From: an uncultured Acidobacteriaceae bacterium
GTDB taxonomy: Bacteria > Acidobacteriota > Terriglobia > Terriglobales > Acidobacteriaceae
Direction of reading: 5' to 3'
Assembly: GCA_903904755.1 (NCBI GenBank)
Contig: CAIVDV010000069.1
Coordinates: forward strand, 16,616-80,615
DNA: 64,000 bases
Shown here: positions 45,788-54,675 of the stretch, one piece after another
How the letters are laid out: each line of letters opens with the position of its first letter
Position numbering within the stretch: position 1 is the stretch's first letter
Program-made: the position numbers and the translations under genes
The notes under the pieces: generated by a model
The model's database searches: none
The model's input: the letters and a program-made list of their open reading frames with translations, nothing else
What the model was told of the DNA's origin: nothing

Positions 45788-45823
45788 CACAGACCAGGAC
45801 GATTGAAGGAGTTTTCAAAACCA

Positions 45824-46444
45824 ATGAAGCGTATCTTTGCAATTGCAACTTTGATGGCGTCGGGCCTTGCCCTGACCGCCGCGGCGCAGGCTCCGGCCGC
45901 TGCCCCCGCAGGACCGGCGAAGGTTGCCGTTATTGCTTTCCAGGTCGCCGTAGCTCAAACCAACGAGGGTCAGCGCGACTTCTCTGACATCCAGAAGAAG
46001 TTCGAGCCCAAGCGCGCACAGCTCAAATCCCTCAGCGATGAGATCGACGGACTCAAGAAGCAGCTCCAGGCTCAGGGCGACAAGCTCAGCCCCGCCGAGA
46101 GCGCTGCTCGCACCAAGACCATTGACGACAAGTCCAAGCAGCTCCAGCGCTCGGCCGAAGACGCTCAGAACGATTTCCAGACCGAAGTCCAGGAAATGTA
46201 CAACACCGTGGCCTCAAAGGTTTACGAGATCGTCGCCAGCTACGCCAAGGACTCGGGTTACACCCTCGTCGTTGACGTCAGCCAGCAGCAGAGCCCAGTT
46301 CTCTGGGCCGCTGAGTCCACCAACATCACCCAGGCCGTCGTCGATGCTTACAACGTCAAATCTGGCGTTCCGGCTCCTCCTGCTCCCGCTGCAGCTGCTC
46401 CCAAGCCCGCCGCGCCGGCTGCCAAGCCTGCTCCCAAGAACTAA
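45824..46444 (+). CDS. OmpH/Skp-family periplasmic chaperone
   Basis: The 206-residue exported protein has a signal peptide (1-22, LMASGLALTAAAQ), a short Ala/Pro linker and then the OmpH/Skp core: KVAVIAFQVAVAQTNEGQRDF, and a long charged coiled coil (about 55-120) that forms the tentacles of the trimer. The end is a low-complexity Pro/Ala/Lys tail (APKPAAPAAKPAPKN). It should hold unfolded outer-membrane proteins for delivery to BamA, encoded 1 kb upstream. AAGGAG is 12 bases before ATG 45824, a long spacing. A strong promoter and terminator make it a single-gene unit. Confidence 0.87.
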   Translation: MKRIFAIATLMASGLALTAAAQAPAAAPAGPAKVAVIAFQVAVAQTNEGQRDFSDIQKKFEPKRAQLKSLSDEIDGLKKQLQAQGDKLSPAESAARTKTIDDKSKQLQRSAEDAQNDFQTEVQEMYNTVASKVYEIVASYAKDSGYTLVVDVSQQQSPVLWAAESTNITQAVVDAYNVKSGVPAPPAPAAAAPKPAAPAAKPAPKN

Positions 46445-46462
46445 GCCCTGTCCGGCTCACGC

Positions 46463-46498
46463 AGAAAGGCCCCGCACCTGCGGGGCCTTTCTCTTTTT
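46463..46498 (+). terminator. Intrinsic terminator after the skp/ompH-like gene
   Basis: Perfect 14-bp arms AGAAAGGCCCCGCA and TGCGGGGCCTTTCT separated by two bases (the innermost pairs will open), followed by CTTTTTCC. It starts 19 bases after the stop codon. Confidence 0.93.
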
Positions 46499-46833
46499 CC
46501 ACCCTCTTCTGCGCCCCGTCAGCCACTTCCAAGCCGGCCCCCAGGCACTCGCACACGGTTCTCCACAGTTGTCATGTCAATTTCCCCATTTCTGTGGAAA
46601 AAACTGTGGAAGAAATTTGTCGATTTCTACAAAAAACAGGGGATGTTTCTCTTGCCAAGAGAGCTTTCCATCTGGTACCACCCGCAAGTGCAACAGATTC
46701 AATGCATTAGAGTACGCAACCCAAACCCCCGCAACCCTCGCGCTCCATCTCCGCAAGCCCCTGTGTTTTCACTACTTTCCACAGTTTCGTGTGAACCAAC
46801 TGTGACACCCCCCAGCAAAAACACCACATCCAG
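46499..46833. other. AT-rich gap with clustered DnaA-box-like sequences
   Basis: This 335-base non-coding stretch contains four sequences close to the DnaA box TTATCCACA or its complement: TTCTCCACA (46559-46567), TGTGGAAAA (46593-46601), TGTGGAAGA (46605-46613) and CTTTCCACA (46775-46783), with one, one, two and two mismatches. They lie in locally AT-rich DNA with A runs. No gene is recognisable. Confidence 0.45.
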
Positions 46834-48645
46834 CTACCCCTGGTTGTCTTCGCCCACGCGCAGAACCGCCAAAAACGCCTCTTGCGGAATATCCACTTTC
46901 CCAATCCGCTTCATGCGCTTCTTGCCCTCTTTCTGCTTGTCCAGCAGCTTTCGCTTGCGGCTGATGTCCCCGCCGTAGCACTTGGCAATCACGTTCTTGC
47001 GCAGCGCGGCCACTGACTCGCGGGCCACAATCTTCGCTCCAATCGCCGCCTGAATCGCCACCTCAAACTGTTGCCGCGGAATCAGCTCCCGCATCTTCGA
47101 TACCAGCGCCCTGCCCCGGTCGTACGCCAGGTCCTTGTGCACAATAATCGACAGCGCATCCACCGGCTCGCCCGATACCAGAATGTCCATCTTCACCATC
47201 GGGGAAACCCAGGTGCCTGAAAGCGAATAATCCAGCGAAGCATACCCGCGCGACACCGACTTCAGCCGGTCATAGAAGTCCAGCACAATCTCGTTCAGCG
47301 GCAGCTCGTAGGTCAGCATCACCCGCGTTGACGAAACGTACTCAAAGTTCTTCTGCCGACCCCGCTTCTCTTCCAGCAGCTTCAAAATCCCGCCCACATA
47401 CTCCTCGTTGGTCAGGATGCGCGCGTCAATAATCGGCTCTTCAATGCTCTCAATGTTCGTCGGGTCCGGCCAGCGGGAAGGATTGTCCACTTCCAGCACT
47501 TCGCCCGTCGTCAAAGTGATGCGGTACCGCACCCCCGGCGCCGTCGTAATCAGGTCCAGGTTGTACTCGCGCTCAATCCGCTCCTGGATGATCTCCATGT
47601 GCAGCAGACCCAGAAACCCGCAGCGGAAGCCAAATCCCAGCGCCACCGAGCTCTCCGGCTCAAAGAAGAACGACGAATCATTCAGCCGCAACTTCTCCAG
47701 CGCATCCCGCAGCAGCGTATGCTCGTGCGAGTCCACCGTATACAGCCCGGCAAACACCATCGGCAGCGTGTGCTGGAAGCCCGGCAGCGCATGCGATGCC
47801 GGATTCTGGTCATCCGTCACCGTGTCGCCAATCTGCGTGTCGGCCACGTTCTTGATTGATGCCGTAAAAAATCCCACTTCGCCGGCCGTCAGCTCGCCAA
47901 TCACCACCGGCTTCGGCGTCATCGTGCCCATCGTGTCGATGATGTAAGCATGGTCGTTCGCCATAAAGCGAATCGTCTGCCCCTGCTTCATCCGGCCGTT
48001 CATCACGCGCACCAGCACAACCACGCCGCGGTACGGGTCAAACCACGAGTCAAACACCAGCGCCTGCAGCGGTGCTTCCACCTTGCCCTTGGGATGCGGC
48101 AAACGGTGCACAATCGCCTCCAGCACGTCTTCTATCCCCTGGCCGGTCTTGGCGCTCACCGGAATTGCATCAGTCGCGTCCAGCCCCACTGCCTGCTCAA
48201 TAGCCTCCTGCGTACGCGTGATGTCCGCAGACGGCAGGTCAATCTTGTTGATGACCGGAATAATCTCCAGCCCTCCATTGATCGCCAGAAACGCGTTGGC
48301 CAGCGTCTGCGCTTCCACGCCCTGGCTCGCATCCACCACCAGCAGCGCGCCCTCGCAGCTCGCCAGCGACCGCGATACCTCGTAGCTGAAGTCCACATGC
48401 CCCGGCGTATCAATCAGGTTCAGTTGATACGTCTCCCCATTCCGGGCCTTGTACATCATCCGCACCGCATGGGCTTTGATCGTGATTCCGCGCTCCCGCT
48501 CCAGGTCCATCGCGTCCAGCACCTGGGCCTGCATCTCCCGCGCCGTCAGGGATCCCGTCATCTCCAGCAAACGGTCTGACAGCGTCGACTTGCCGTGGTC
48601 GATGTGGGCGATAATCGCGAAATTCCGTAGCTGCTTCATTTCCAT
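46834..48645 (-). CDS. lepA: Elongation factor 4 (LepA)
   Basis: LepA is a ribosome-bound GTPase that remodels or back-translocates stalled ribosomes and aids initiation. The 603-residue product has the full layout: G1 AHIDHGKST (about 13-21), G2/G3 with [18 protein letters not shown]4 NKIDLPSAD, domain II, the EF-G-like domains ([13 protein letters not shown]) and the LepA-specific C-terminus with [27 protein letters not shown] 48645 and ATG 48639 both fit (MEMKQLRN). It is transcribed alone. Confidence 0.97.
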   Translation of the reverse strand: MEMKQLRNFAIIAHIDHGKSTLSDRLLEMTGSLTAREMQAQVLDAMDLERERGITIKAHAVRMMYKARNGETYQLNLIDTPGHVDFSYEVSRSLASCEGALLVVDASQGVEAQTLANAFLAINGGLEIIPVINKIDLPSADITRTQEAIEQAVGLDATDAIPVSAKTGQGIEDVLEAIVHRLPHPKGKVEAPLQALVFDSWFDPYRGVVVLVRVMNGRMKQGQTIRFMANDHAYIIDTMGTMTPKPVVIGELTAGEVGFFTASIKNVADTQIGDTVTDDQNPASHALPGFQHTLPMVFAGLYTVDSHEHTLLRDALEKLRLNDSSFFFEPESSVALGFGFRCGFLGLLHMEIIQERIEREYNLDLITTAPGVRYRITLTTGEVLEVDNPSRWPDPTNIESIEEPIIDARILTNEEYVGGILKLLEEKRGRQKNFEYVSSTRVMLTYELPLNEIVLDFYDRLKSVSRGYASLDYSLSGTWVSPMVKMDILVSGEPVDALSIIVHKDLAYDRGRALVSKMRELIPRQQFEVAIQAAIGAKIVARESVAALRKNVIAKCYGGDISRKRKLLDKQKEGKKRMKRIGKVDIPQEAFLAVLRVGEDNQG

Positions 48646-48779
48646 GGTGGGTATCAGTTATCTCGGGTGGGGCTCCATTGGCGCGATAAAACGCACTGGC
48701 CCCAGCCCATAGCTTATCATCGGAGAAGTCGCGGACGAGCGGCGGGTGACTGGCTCCCGTCACACCACTGAGCCTTCCC

Positions 48780-50741
48780 ATGCGTTGTCTGCCGCGCCTC
48801 TCTCTTATGCGCCCTGTTTCTTCTTCCAACCTCGGCTGGCTTGGGCCGGTTCTCGCTGCCGCACTGGCCACTGGCCTCGCAGGCTGCGCCCCCTCCACGG
48901 GCTCTCCCGCGGCGCCGCCCGCCTCTGCGGTGGAAACTGCCCCGCCCGTCGCCCCTGCCCCCGCCCCTGCCCCATCCCAGCAGCCTCTGCCGCTCACCGC
49001 TGACCAGCGCCGTGTCCAATCCCTCGTCGAACAGGTCGAGCGCGCCTTCCGCAGCGGCGACGCCCACTATCACAAGGGCCAGCTCGTCCAGGCCAAAATG
49101 GACTTCGACTCCGCCGTCGACATGATGCTCGCCAGCGGACTCGACCTCAAGGGCGACCCCATCCTCAACGACGAGTTCAATCGCATCCTCGACGCCATCA
49201 ACGCGCTCGAGATGGAAGCGCTCAAGCAGGGCAACGGCTTCGCACCGACCGTCGAACCCGCACCCGCAGATGTCGCCAACGATGTCACCTTTGAAGTCGA
49301 TCCAAACCTCGTCGCCAAGGCCCGCGAAGAACTCGCCACCACCAAGTCCGATCTCCCTCTCGTCATCAACGACTACGTCGCCGGCTTCATCAACTTCTTT
49401 GCCAATTCCCAAAAGGGCCACAACACCCTCAAGCATTCCCTCCAGCGCGGCGGTCGCTACAAGGCCATGATTCAGAAAGTCCTTGGCGATGAAGGCGTCC
49501 CCCAGGATCTCATCTATCTCGCCGTCGCTGAATCCGGCTTCCAGCCCCAGGCCGTCAACGGCCGCTCCGGCGCCGGCGGCATGTGGCAGTTCATGCCCCA
49601 CGGCGACTACGGCCTCACCCGCAACGCCTACGTCGACGAGCGCTTTGACCCCGTCAAGTCCACGCGCGCCTACGGCCGCTACATGAAGTTCCTCTACAAC
49701 CAGCTCGGCGACTGGTACCTCGCCATGGCCGCTTACGACTGGGGCGCAGGCAACGTCCAGCGCGCCGTGCAAAAGACCGGATACGCCGACTACTGGGAAC
49801 TCTACAAGCGCAACAACCTTCCCGGCGAAACCAAAAATTACGTCCCTGAAATTCTTGCCGCAATCATCATCGCCAAAAATCCCACCCAGTACGGCTTCGA
49901 CGATGTCGAGTTCGATCCCGCTGTCGAAATCGAAAGCGTGCCCATCGAATACTCCGTCGACATTCGCCTCGTTGCAGACGTGCTCGACATTCAGCCGCAG
50001 CAGATTGTCGAACTCAACCCCGGCCTTCTCCGCTTTGCCACCCCACCACCCTCAACACTCTCTGAGCCCTTTGATCTCCATCTTCCCAAAGGCATGGCCG
50101 CGCTCTACACGCAGCGCATCGCCGCTGTTCCTGAGGACAGGCGCACGCAGTGGCGCTATCACCGCATCAAGCCAGAGGAATCGCTCGCTTCCATCGCGCA
50201 GAATTATCACCTCTCCGTCGAGCAGGTTGCCGCTGCCAATCAACTGCAGCAGGACGACTCCATCGGCAATCTCCAGGGTCTCGTAATCCCTCTCGCTCCG
50301 GTTGTGACGGCCACGCATACTGAGATGTACAAGGCGCGCCGCGGCGATACGCTCGTCACCATCGCAGATCGTTTCGGTGTCTCGCTCGAAGAACTTCATC
50401 GCTGGAATCACCTCACCACAAACACCATCGCCGCAGGCCAGAAGATACGCGTTCAGGCTCCGTTGCGCCTTGCTCCGCAATTGCGTGATCGCTCGCGAAC
50501 CACACATGCAACGGCCCCTGCGCAGAGCAGAGAAAAGACAGCAACCACCAACAAAGCGCAACAGCCCGCTCTGCAAACCAGCAGAAAGAATAGCCAGACG
50601 CAAAACAAGCCGGCTAGCGAAAAGCCCAGGAATCATGCGGCTCCCAGCGCACCTGCTCATCACGGCACAAATGCCGCTCACAGTACTCCCGCAACTCCCG
50701 CAAAGTCCCCTGCTAAGAAAAGGAAAACCAATTCCAGGTAG
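48780..50741 (+). CDS. mltD: MltD-like lytic transglycosylase lipoprotein with LysM repeats
   Basis: The 653-residue protein has a signal with lipobox LAGC (Cys36), so it should be anchored to a membrane and face peptidoglycan. A Pro/Ala linker follows. The SLT domain (about 200-360) carries the catalytic Glu in LAVAESGFQPQAVNGRSGAGGMWQFM and the AAYDWGAGNVQRA motif. Two LysM modules (about 465-510, with HRIKPEESLASIAQNYHLS, and 515-560, with YKARRGDTLVTIADRFGVS) bind glycan. A basic, low-complexity C-terminal tail of about 90 residues ends KKRKTNSR. It cleaves peptidoglycan to anhydromuropeptides during growth or remodelling. Confidence 0.93.
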   Translation: MRCLPRLSLMRPVSSSNLGWLGPVLAAALATGLAGCAPSTGSPAAPPASAVETAPPVAPAPAPAPSQQPLPLTADQRRVQSLVEQVERAFRSGDAHYHKGQLVQAKMDFDSAVDMMLASGLDLKGDPILNDEFNRILDAINALEMEALKQGNGFAPTVEPAPADVANDVTFEVDPNLVAKAREELATTKSDLPLVINDYVAGFINFFANSQKGHNTLKHSLQRGGRYKAMIQKVLGDEGVPQDLIYLAVAESGFQPQAVNGRSGAGGMWQFMPHGDYGLTRNAYVDERFDPVKSTRAYGRYMKFLYNQLGDWYLAMAAYDWGAGNVQRAVQKTGYADYWELYKRNNLPGETKNYVPEILAAIIIAKNPTQYGFDDVEFDPAVEIESVPIEYSVDIRLVADVLDIQPQQIVELNPGLLRFATPPPSTLSEPFDLHLPKGMAALYTQRIAAVPEDRRTQWRYHRIKPEESLASIAQNYHLSVEQVAAANQLQQDDSIGNLQGLVIPLAPVVTATHTEMYKARRGDTLVTIADRFGVSLEELHRWNHLTTNTIAAGQKIRVQAPLRLAPQLRDRSRTTHATAPAQSREKTATTNKAQQPALQTSRKNSQTQNKPASEKPRNHAAPSAPAHHGTNAAHSTPATPAKSPAKKRKTNSR

Positions 50742-50906
50742 TGCGCAGCAGTGCGATGACGTCCTTCTGGAGAATTAAGTGCGCGTATTTGTTCTCCATT
50801 TCATCCACGCTATTGCTAAAATGTGCGCCGTAGGTATTTGCACGATCTACTTCGTGCGAAACACTGCACAAATCAAAACAGCGCGCAGTGCGCTGGAGGC
50901 AAAAGC

Positions 50907-51737
50907 ATGATGGAAAACATTCGGATGTACGCACAAGGGGATTCTGAAGAAGCGGCAAAGGCTGTCGAGAATGCTTTCGCGCAGGAAGTTGAACTCGAGG
51001 ATGAGGAAGAGGAAAGCATCCTCAGCTCAACGGTGATTGAAGCGGTCGTCATCGCCGAGCCTGCTCCTGCAGCACCGGCCAAAAAGGCCGCCAGGAAGCC
51101 CGCTGCAAAAAAGCCGGCTCCGAAGAAAGTTGCAAAGAAGCCTGCCGCCAAGAAGCCTGCAAAGGCTGCCAAGAAACCCGCTGCCAAAAAGCCCGCCGCC
51201 AAGGCGCCCGCCAAAAAGGCAGTTGCCAAAAAGACCGCGGCCAAGCCCGCCGCCAAAAAGTCTGCTGCAGCCAAAAAAGCTGTGGTAGTCAAGAGCGCTA
51301 AATCCACAAAGAAAGGTAAACCAGTGGCAGCTAAAACAGCAGCAAAGAAAGCTCCCGCAAAGAAAGCCGTCGCCAAGAAGGCCCCGGCAGTGAAGGCAGT
51401 CGCCAAGAAGGCTCCGGCCAAGAAAGCTCCTGCAAAGAAGGCCGCAGCAAAAGCCGTTGCCAAGAAGGTCGTCGCCAAGAAGGCTCCCGCGAAGAAGGTT
51501 GTCGCCAAGAAGGCTCCTGCGAAGAAGGCTCCCGCAAAGAAGGCCGTCGCCAAGAAGGCCCCTGCCAAGAAGGCCCCTGCGAAGAAGGTAGCCGCGAAGA
51601 AGGCCCCTGCCAAAAAGGCCGTTGTCAAGAAAGCACCCGCCAAAAAGGTAGTAGCCAAGAAGGCTCCTGCAAAGAAGGCCGCACCCAGGAAGGCCGCGCC
51701 GAAAAAGCCCGCTGCGAAGAAGCCCGCCGCAAGCTAG
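50907..51737 (+). CDS. Histone H1-like Lys/Ala/Pro-rich DNA-binding protein
   Basis: The 276-residue protein has two parts. Residues 1-50 are acidic ([12 protein letters not shown]); the remaining 220 residues are repeats of KKAPAKK, KKAVAKK and AAKKPAAK, like the C-terminal tail of histone H1 and AlgP/Hc1-type bacterial proteins. It should bind DNA non-specifically and affect nucleoid packing or gene expression. ATG 50907 has GGAGG 7 bases upstream and is followed by another ATG. Repetitive DNA makes its length prone to change and assembly error. Confidence 0.88.
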   Translation: MMENIRMYAQGDSEEAAKAVENAFAQEVELEDEEEESILSSTVIEAVVIAEPAPAAPAKKAARKPAAKKPAPKKVAKKPAAKKPAKAAKKPAAKKPAAKAPAKKAVAKKTAAKPAAKKSAAAKKAVVVKSAKSTKKGKPVAAKTAAKKAPAKKAVAKKAPAVKAVAKKAPAKKAPAKKAAAKAVAKKVVAKKAPAKKVVAKKAPAKKAPAKKAVAKKAPAKKAPAKKVAAKKAPAKKAVVKKAPAKKVVAKKAPAKKAAPRKAAPKKPAAKKPAAS

Positions 51738-51761
51738 TTCATCCTTCTTCTGGCAGAAACA

Positions 51762-51805
51762 CAAAAGAAGGCCCGGCGCGGATTCCTCCGCAGCCGGGTC
51801 TTTTG
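51762..51805. terminator. Bidirectional terminator between the H1-like and peroxiredoxin genes
   Basis: Interrupted hairpin: CAAAAGA/TCTTTTG base, CCCGGC/GCCGGG middle and GCGGA/TCCGC top around TTCC, with small bulges. It carries A/T-rich feet on both strands and sits between convergent genes. Confidence 0.8.
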
Positions 51806-51820
51806 CATCTTGCTCTTCTT

Positions 51821-52369
51821 CTATTTCCCGGCCGCCGCAATCGCCGCCAGCACATTCGTTGAGTGGTTTCGCAAATCATCATCCACATTCGGCCACGTCT
51901 TCACAATCTTGCCCGTCGGGTCAATTAGGAACGTCTGCCGCAGCGCAATCTTCACAATCCCAAAATTCTTGATCGGCACGCCATACGCATCAATCACCTT
52001 GTGCTCGGTGTCGGCCAGCAGTTTGAAGGTCAGGCTCTCCTTCGTGCAAAAGCTCTGGTGGCTCTGCGCGGTATCCAGGCTCACGCCCAGAATCACAGCA
52101 TTCGCCGCCTCGAACTTCTCCAAATCACGCTGGAAGTTGTGCGCCTCTACCGTGCACCCCGGCGTCTGGTCCTTCGGGTAGAAGTACAGCACCACCCACT
52201 TGCCCTTGTAGTCCGCCAGGCTCACCGGCGTGTTGTCCTGCGAGGGCAGCGTAAACCCCGGCGCCGTCGCACCCGCAGTCAGCGGATTCCCACCCGCAAA
52301 GGCTGACACACCCACCACCGCGCACACCGCCACTACCGTCACAACCAAAAGAATTCTGCTCAAACGCAT
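51821..52369 (-). CDS. Exported Bcp-type peroxiredoxin (AhpC/TSA family)
   Basis: The 182-residue protein has an N-terminal signal or anchor (MRLSRILLVVTVVAVCAVVG, extending to about residue 27). The peroxiredoxin fold follows: APGFTLPSQDNTPVSLADYKGK, peroxidatic Cys in DQTPGCTVEAHNFQRD, a further Cys in SHQSFCTKE, and AYGVPIKNFG before the LIDPTGKI strand. Typical Bcp (PrxQ) proteins are cytoplasmic and about 150 residues, so an exported form is notable. AGGAG precedes ATG 52369 by 6 bases; longer upstream reading is rejected. It lies 52 bases downstream of lpxI on the same strand. Confidence 0.88.
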   Translation of the reverse strand: MRLSRILLVVTVVAVCAVVGVSAFAGGNPLTAGATAPGFTLPSQDNTPVSLADYKGKWVVLYFYPKDQTPGCTVEAHNFQRDLEKFEAANAVILGVSLDTAQSHQSFCTKESLTFKLLADTEHKVIDAYGVPIKNFGIVKIALRQTFLIDPTGKIVKTWPNVDDDLRNHSTNVLAAIAAAGK

Positions 52370-52421
52370 CCGATACTCCTCCACCTCGCGGCCCATCTGG
52401 GGAAGCGCCCGCGTAGCGCGA

Positions 52422-53297
52422 TTATCGTCTCGGCAGCGCAACCATGGCAATGCCGGCAGCGTTCGCGCGCGCAATCACTGTGTCCTTATCAAAAAGAAGC
52501 GTCCGCTCCGCCTCCAGCGCCAGGCATGTTGCGCCCGCCGCCTCCATCGCTTCAATCGTCCGCAGGCCAATCACCGGCACATCAAAGCGCATATCCTGCT
52601 TCGGCTTTGGCAGCTTCACCACCGTCAGCCCGCGATCCAGCGTACTCGCTTCCTCGTCCAGCGTGCGCATCAGCTCTCCGGCGCGCGCAATCGTCGCATC
52701 CGTGCCTTCCATCGCTTCCACCGCCACACACGCCTGCGCCGCAATCACCACCGTCTGCCCAATATCAAAGGCTGACAACCCATGCGCCACAGTCAGTCCA
52801 TACTCCACATTGCGCCGCTCATCAACGCTCGGCGCGCGCTCCGTCATCACGCCCTCTGTCGCCAGCAGCGGCTCCAGAAACGCCGTCGAGCTGATCAGCT
52901 CAATTCCTTCATCTCCCAGCACCTTCGCCACCGCACCCAGCAGCATATCCGTCGAGCGCGTCCGCAGGCTCATCAGCAGCTTCGCCAGCCGCCAGTCCGG
53001 CCTTATCGACGAGAAAATCTGCTTGTGCTTCACCTGTCCCGCCATCACCGCGCGCCCCACCCCCTCGCGGTGAAACGTCTCAATCAGCCGCGACAACTCA
53101 CCCAGCGAAAGCCAGTGCACGCGCACCTTCGCATCCGCAGCCGCAATCGCGTTCATCTCCTCGTCTGTCTCTTCCTTGATCGCCGCCACCACCACCGTCA
53201 GGCCTTCCGCCCGGGCAGCCTCCAGAATCAGAAACGGAAATCGCCCATTGCCGGCAATCAGGCCCAGCACATCCGGCAGCGCAGGTGTCGCACGCAT
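52422..53297 (-). CDS. lpxI: UDP-2,3-diacylglucosamine pyrophosphatase LpxI
   Basis: LpxI hydrolyses UDP-2,3-diacylglucosamine to lipid X in lipid A synthesis, replacing LpxH in many bacteria. The 291-residue product has the N-terminal GLIAGNGRFPFLILEAAR, the middle GQVKHKQIFSSIRPD and the C-terminal VKLPKPKQDMRFDVPVIGLRTIE, which hold the catalytic metal site. It begins 3 bases after lpxA ends, so fabZ-lpxA-lpxI are one transcription unit. Confidence 0.95.
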   Translation of the reverse strand: MRATPALPDVLGLIAGNGRFPFLILEAARAEGLTVVVAAIKEETDEEMNAIAAADAKVRVHWLSLGELSRLIETFHREGVGRAVMAGQVKHKQIFSSIRPDWRLAKLLMSLRTRSTDMLLGAVAKVLGDEGIELISSTAFLEPLLATEGVMTERAPSVDERRNVEYGLTVAHGLSAFDIGQTVVIAAQACVAVEAMEGTDATIARAGELMRTLDEEASTLDRGLTVVKLPKPKQDMRFDVPVIGLRTIEAMEAAGATCLALEAERTLLFDKDTVIARANAAGIAMVALPRR

Positions 53298-53300
53298 CGG

Positions 53301-54089
53301 CTACTTCACCACGCCGCGCGCGCTGCGTTCAATAAAGCTCACCAGCTGCTCCACGTCCGCCTTCGCTTCCGCGTCGTTCACTTCCAGTGCCTTCATCCGC
53401 TCCACTGCCGCCGTCGTGTTCAGCTTCGCCGCCAGCAGCAGCCGGTACGCCTTCTGCAGCGTCGTCAGCCGCGCCGCGCTGAAGCCTCTTCGCGACAATC
53501 CAACCTTGTTGATGCCAAATGCCTTGTTCTCCCGGCGCGCCGACGTCAGTGAAAACGGCAGCACATCCTGCGTGATAATCGACCCGCCGCCAATGTACGC
53601 ATGCGCGCCCACAGTGCAGAACTGGTGCACCGGGCTGAAGGCTCCCACCGTCGCAAAATCCTCCACCACCACGTGCCCTGCCAGCGTCGCAGCATTCGCC
53701 AATATGCAATGGCTGCCCACCTGCGAGTCATGCCCAATGTGCGCATTCGCCATAATCAGGCAATTCGAACCCACCCGCGTAATCCCGCCACCCTTCGCCG
53801 TTCCGCGCGAAATCGTCACGCACTCGCGAATTGTGTTGTCGTCGCCCAGCACCGTCTCCGTCGGCTCACCGGCATACTTCAGGTCCTGCGGCGTAATCCC
53901 GATCGACGTAAACGCGTAGATGGTATTCCGCGCTCCAATCCGCGTCCGTCCATCCAGCACCACATGCGACACCAGCAGGCAATCCTCGCCCAGCACAACC
54001 TCAGCGCCAATCGTGCAGAACGGTCCAACCGTGCACGACTCCGGCACCACCGCGCCCTCAGAAACTATCGAACTTGGATGCACACTCAC
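53301..54089 (-). CDS. lpxA: UDP-N-acetylglucosamine acyltransferase LpxA
   Basis: LpxA transfers a 3-hydroxyacyl chain from ACP to UDP-GlcNAc, the first step of lipid A synthesis. The 262-residue product equals the E. coli length. It is a left-handed beta-helix of hexapeptide repeats (SIVSEGAVVPES, VGPFCTIGAEVVLGED), with the catalytic His in MANAHIGHDSQVGSHC (about 125) and a C-terminal helical domain. GTG 54089 overlaps the fabZ stop by four bases (GTGA), which sets the start. Confidence 0.95.
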   Translation of the reverse strand: MSVHPSSIVSEGAVVPESCTVGPFCTIGAEVVLGEDCLLVSHVVLDGRTRIGARNTIYAFTSIGITPQDLKYAGEPTETVLGDDNTIRECVTISRGTAKGGGITRVGSNCLIMANAHIGHDSQVGSHCILANAATLAGHVVVEDFATVGAFSPVHQFCTVGAHAYIGGGSIITQDVLPFSLTSARRENKAFGINKVGLSRRGFSAARLTTLQKAYRLLLAAKLNTTAAVERMKALEVNDAEAKADVEQLVSFIERSARGVVK

Positions 54090-54583
54090 GATTGCGCACC
54101 TGCATTCTCTGCCGGTTCCGATGCTGCCGCGCTGCTCCGCTGCCTCGGCACCACCGCACACGTCAGCGTCGCCTCGCACGCCAGCTTGCCATCCACAAAC
54201 GCGCGCCCCAGCATCTTGCCCGCCCGTGGCCTGAAGCTCAGCACTTCCACCTCAATCCGCAGTTGGTCGCCCGGCGTAATCGCACGCCGGAATTTCGCGC
54301 CCTCAATCCCTGTAAACACCGCAAGCTTCTTCTCGCGGTCCGGAATCTGCTGCAGCAGCACAATGCAACCCGCCTGCGCCATCGCCTCCACCACCAGCAC
54401 ACCCGGCATAATCGGGTGCCCCGGAAAGTGCCCGTTGAAGAACTCTTCGTTGATCGTCACGTTCTTGATCGCCACAATCCGCGACCCCGCAACAAACTCC
54501 ACCACCCGGTCAATCAGCAGGAACGGGTAGCGGTGGGGAAGGTACTCCATGATCTGGCCAATATCGAGGGTCTGAGAGCTCAT
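54086..54583 (-). CDS. fabZ: 3-hydroxyacyl-ACP dehydratase FabZ
   Basis: FabZ dehydrates 3-hydroxyacyl-ACP in fatty-acid elongation and thus competes with LpxA for the same pool. The 165-residue product shows the hot-dog fold with YLPHRYPFLLIDRV, the catalytic His/Glu helix HFPGHPIMPGVLVVEAMAQ and GIEGAKFRRAITPGDQL. The Ala/Ser-rich C-terminus is longer than usual. ATG 54583 has GGAG about 6 bases upstream. The order fabZ-lpxA matches other Gram-negatives; lpxD and lpxB are not nearby. Confidence 0.95.
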   Translation of the reverse strand: MSSQTLDIGQIMEYLPHRYPFLLIDRVVEFVAGSRIVAIKNVTINEEFFNGHFPGHPIMPGVLVVEAMAQAGCIVLLQQIPDREKKLAVFTGIEGAKFRRAITPGDQLRIEVEVLSFRPRAGKMLGRAFVDGKLACEATLTCAVVPRQRSSAAASEPAENAGAQS

Positions 54584-54675
54584 CAACAACTCCGTTACGG
54601 TGGATTTCCGCGAAAGCCGCGCAACTGTGGATTATAAATCGCGCCTCACTCCCCCGACTCCACCATCCGCAATCG

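Noticed and set aside
46499..46833. Chromosomal origin of replication
   Set aside because: The DnaA-box-like matches are imperfect and dnaA, dnaN, gyrB or gidA are absent nearby; kept only as a low-level finding.
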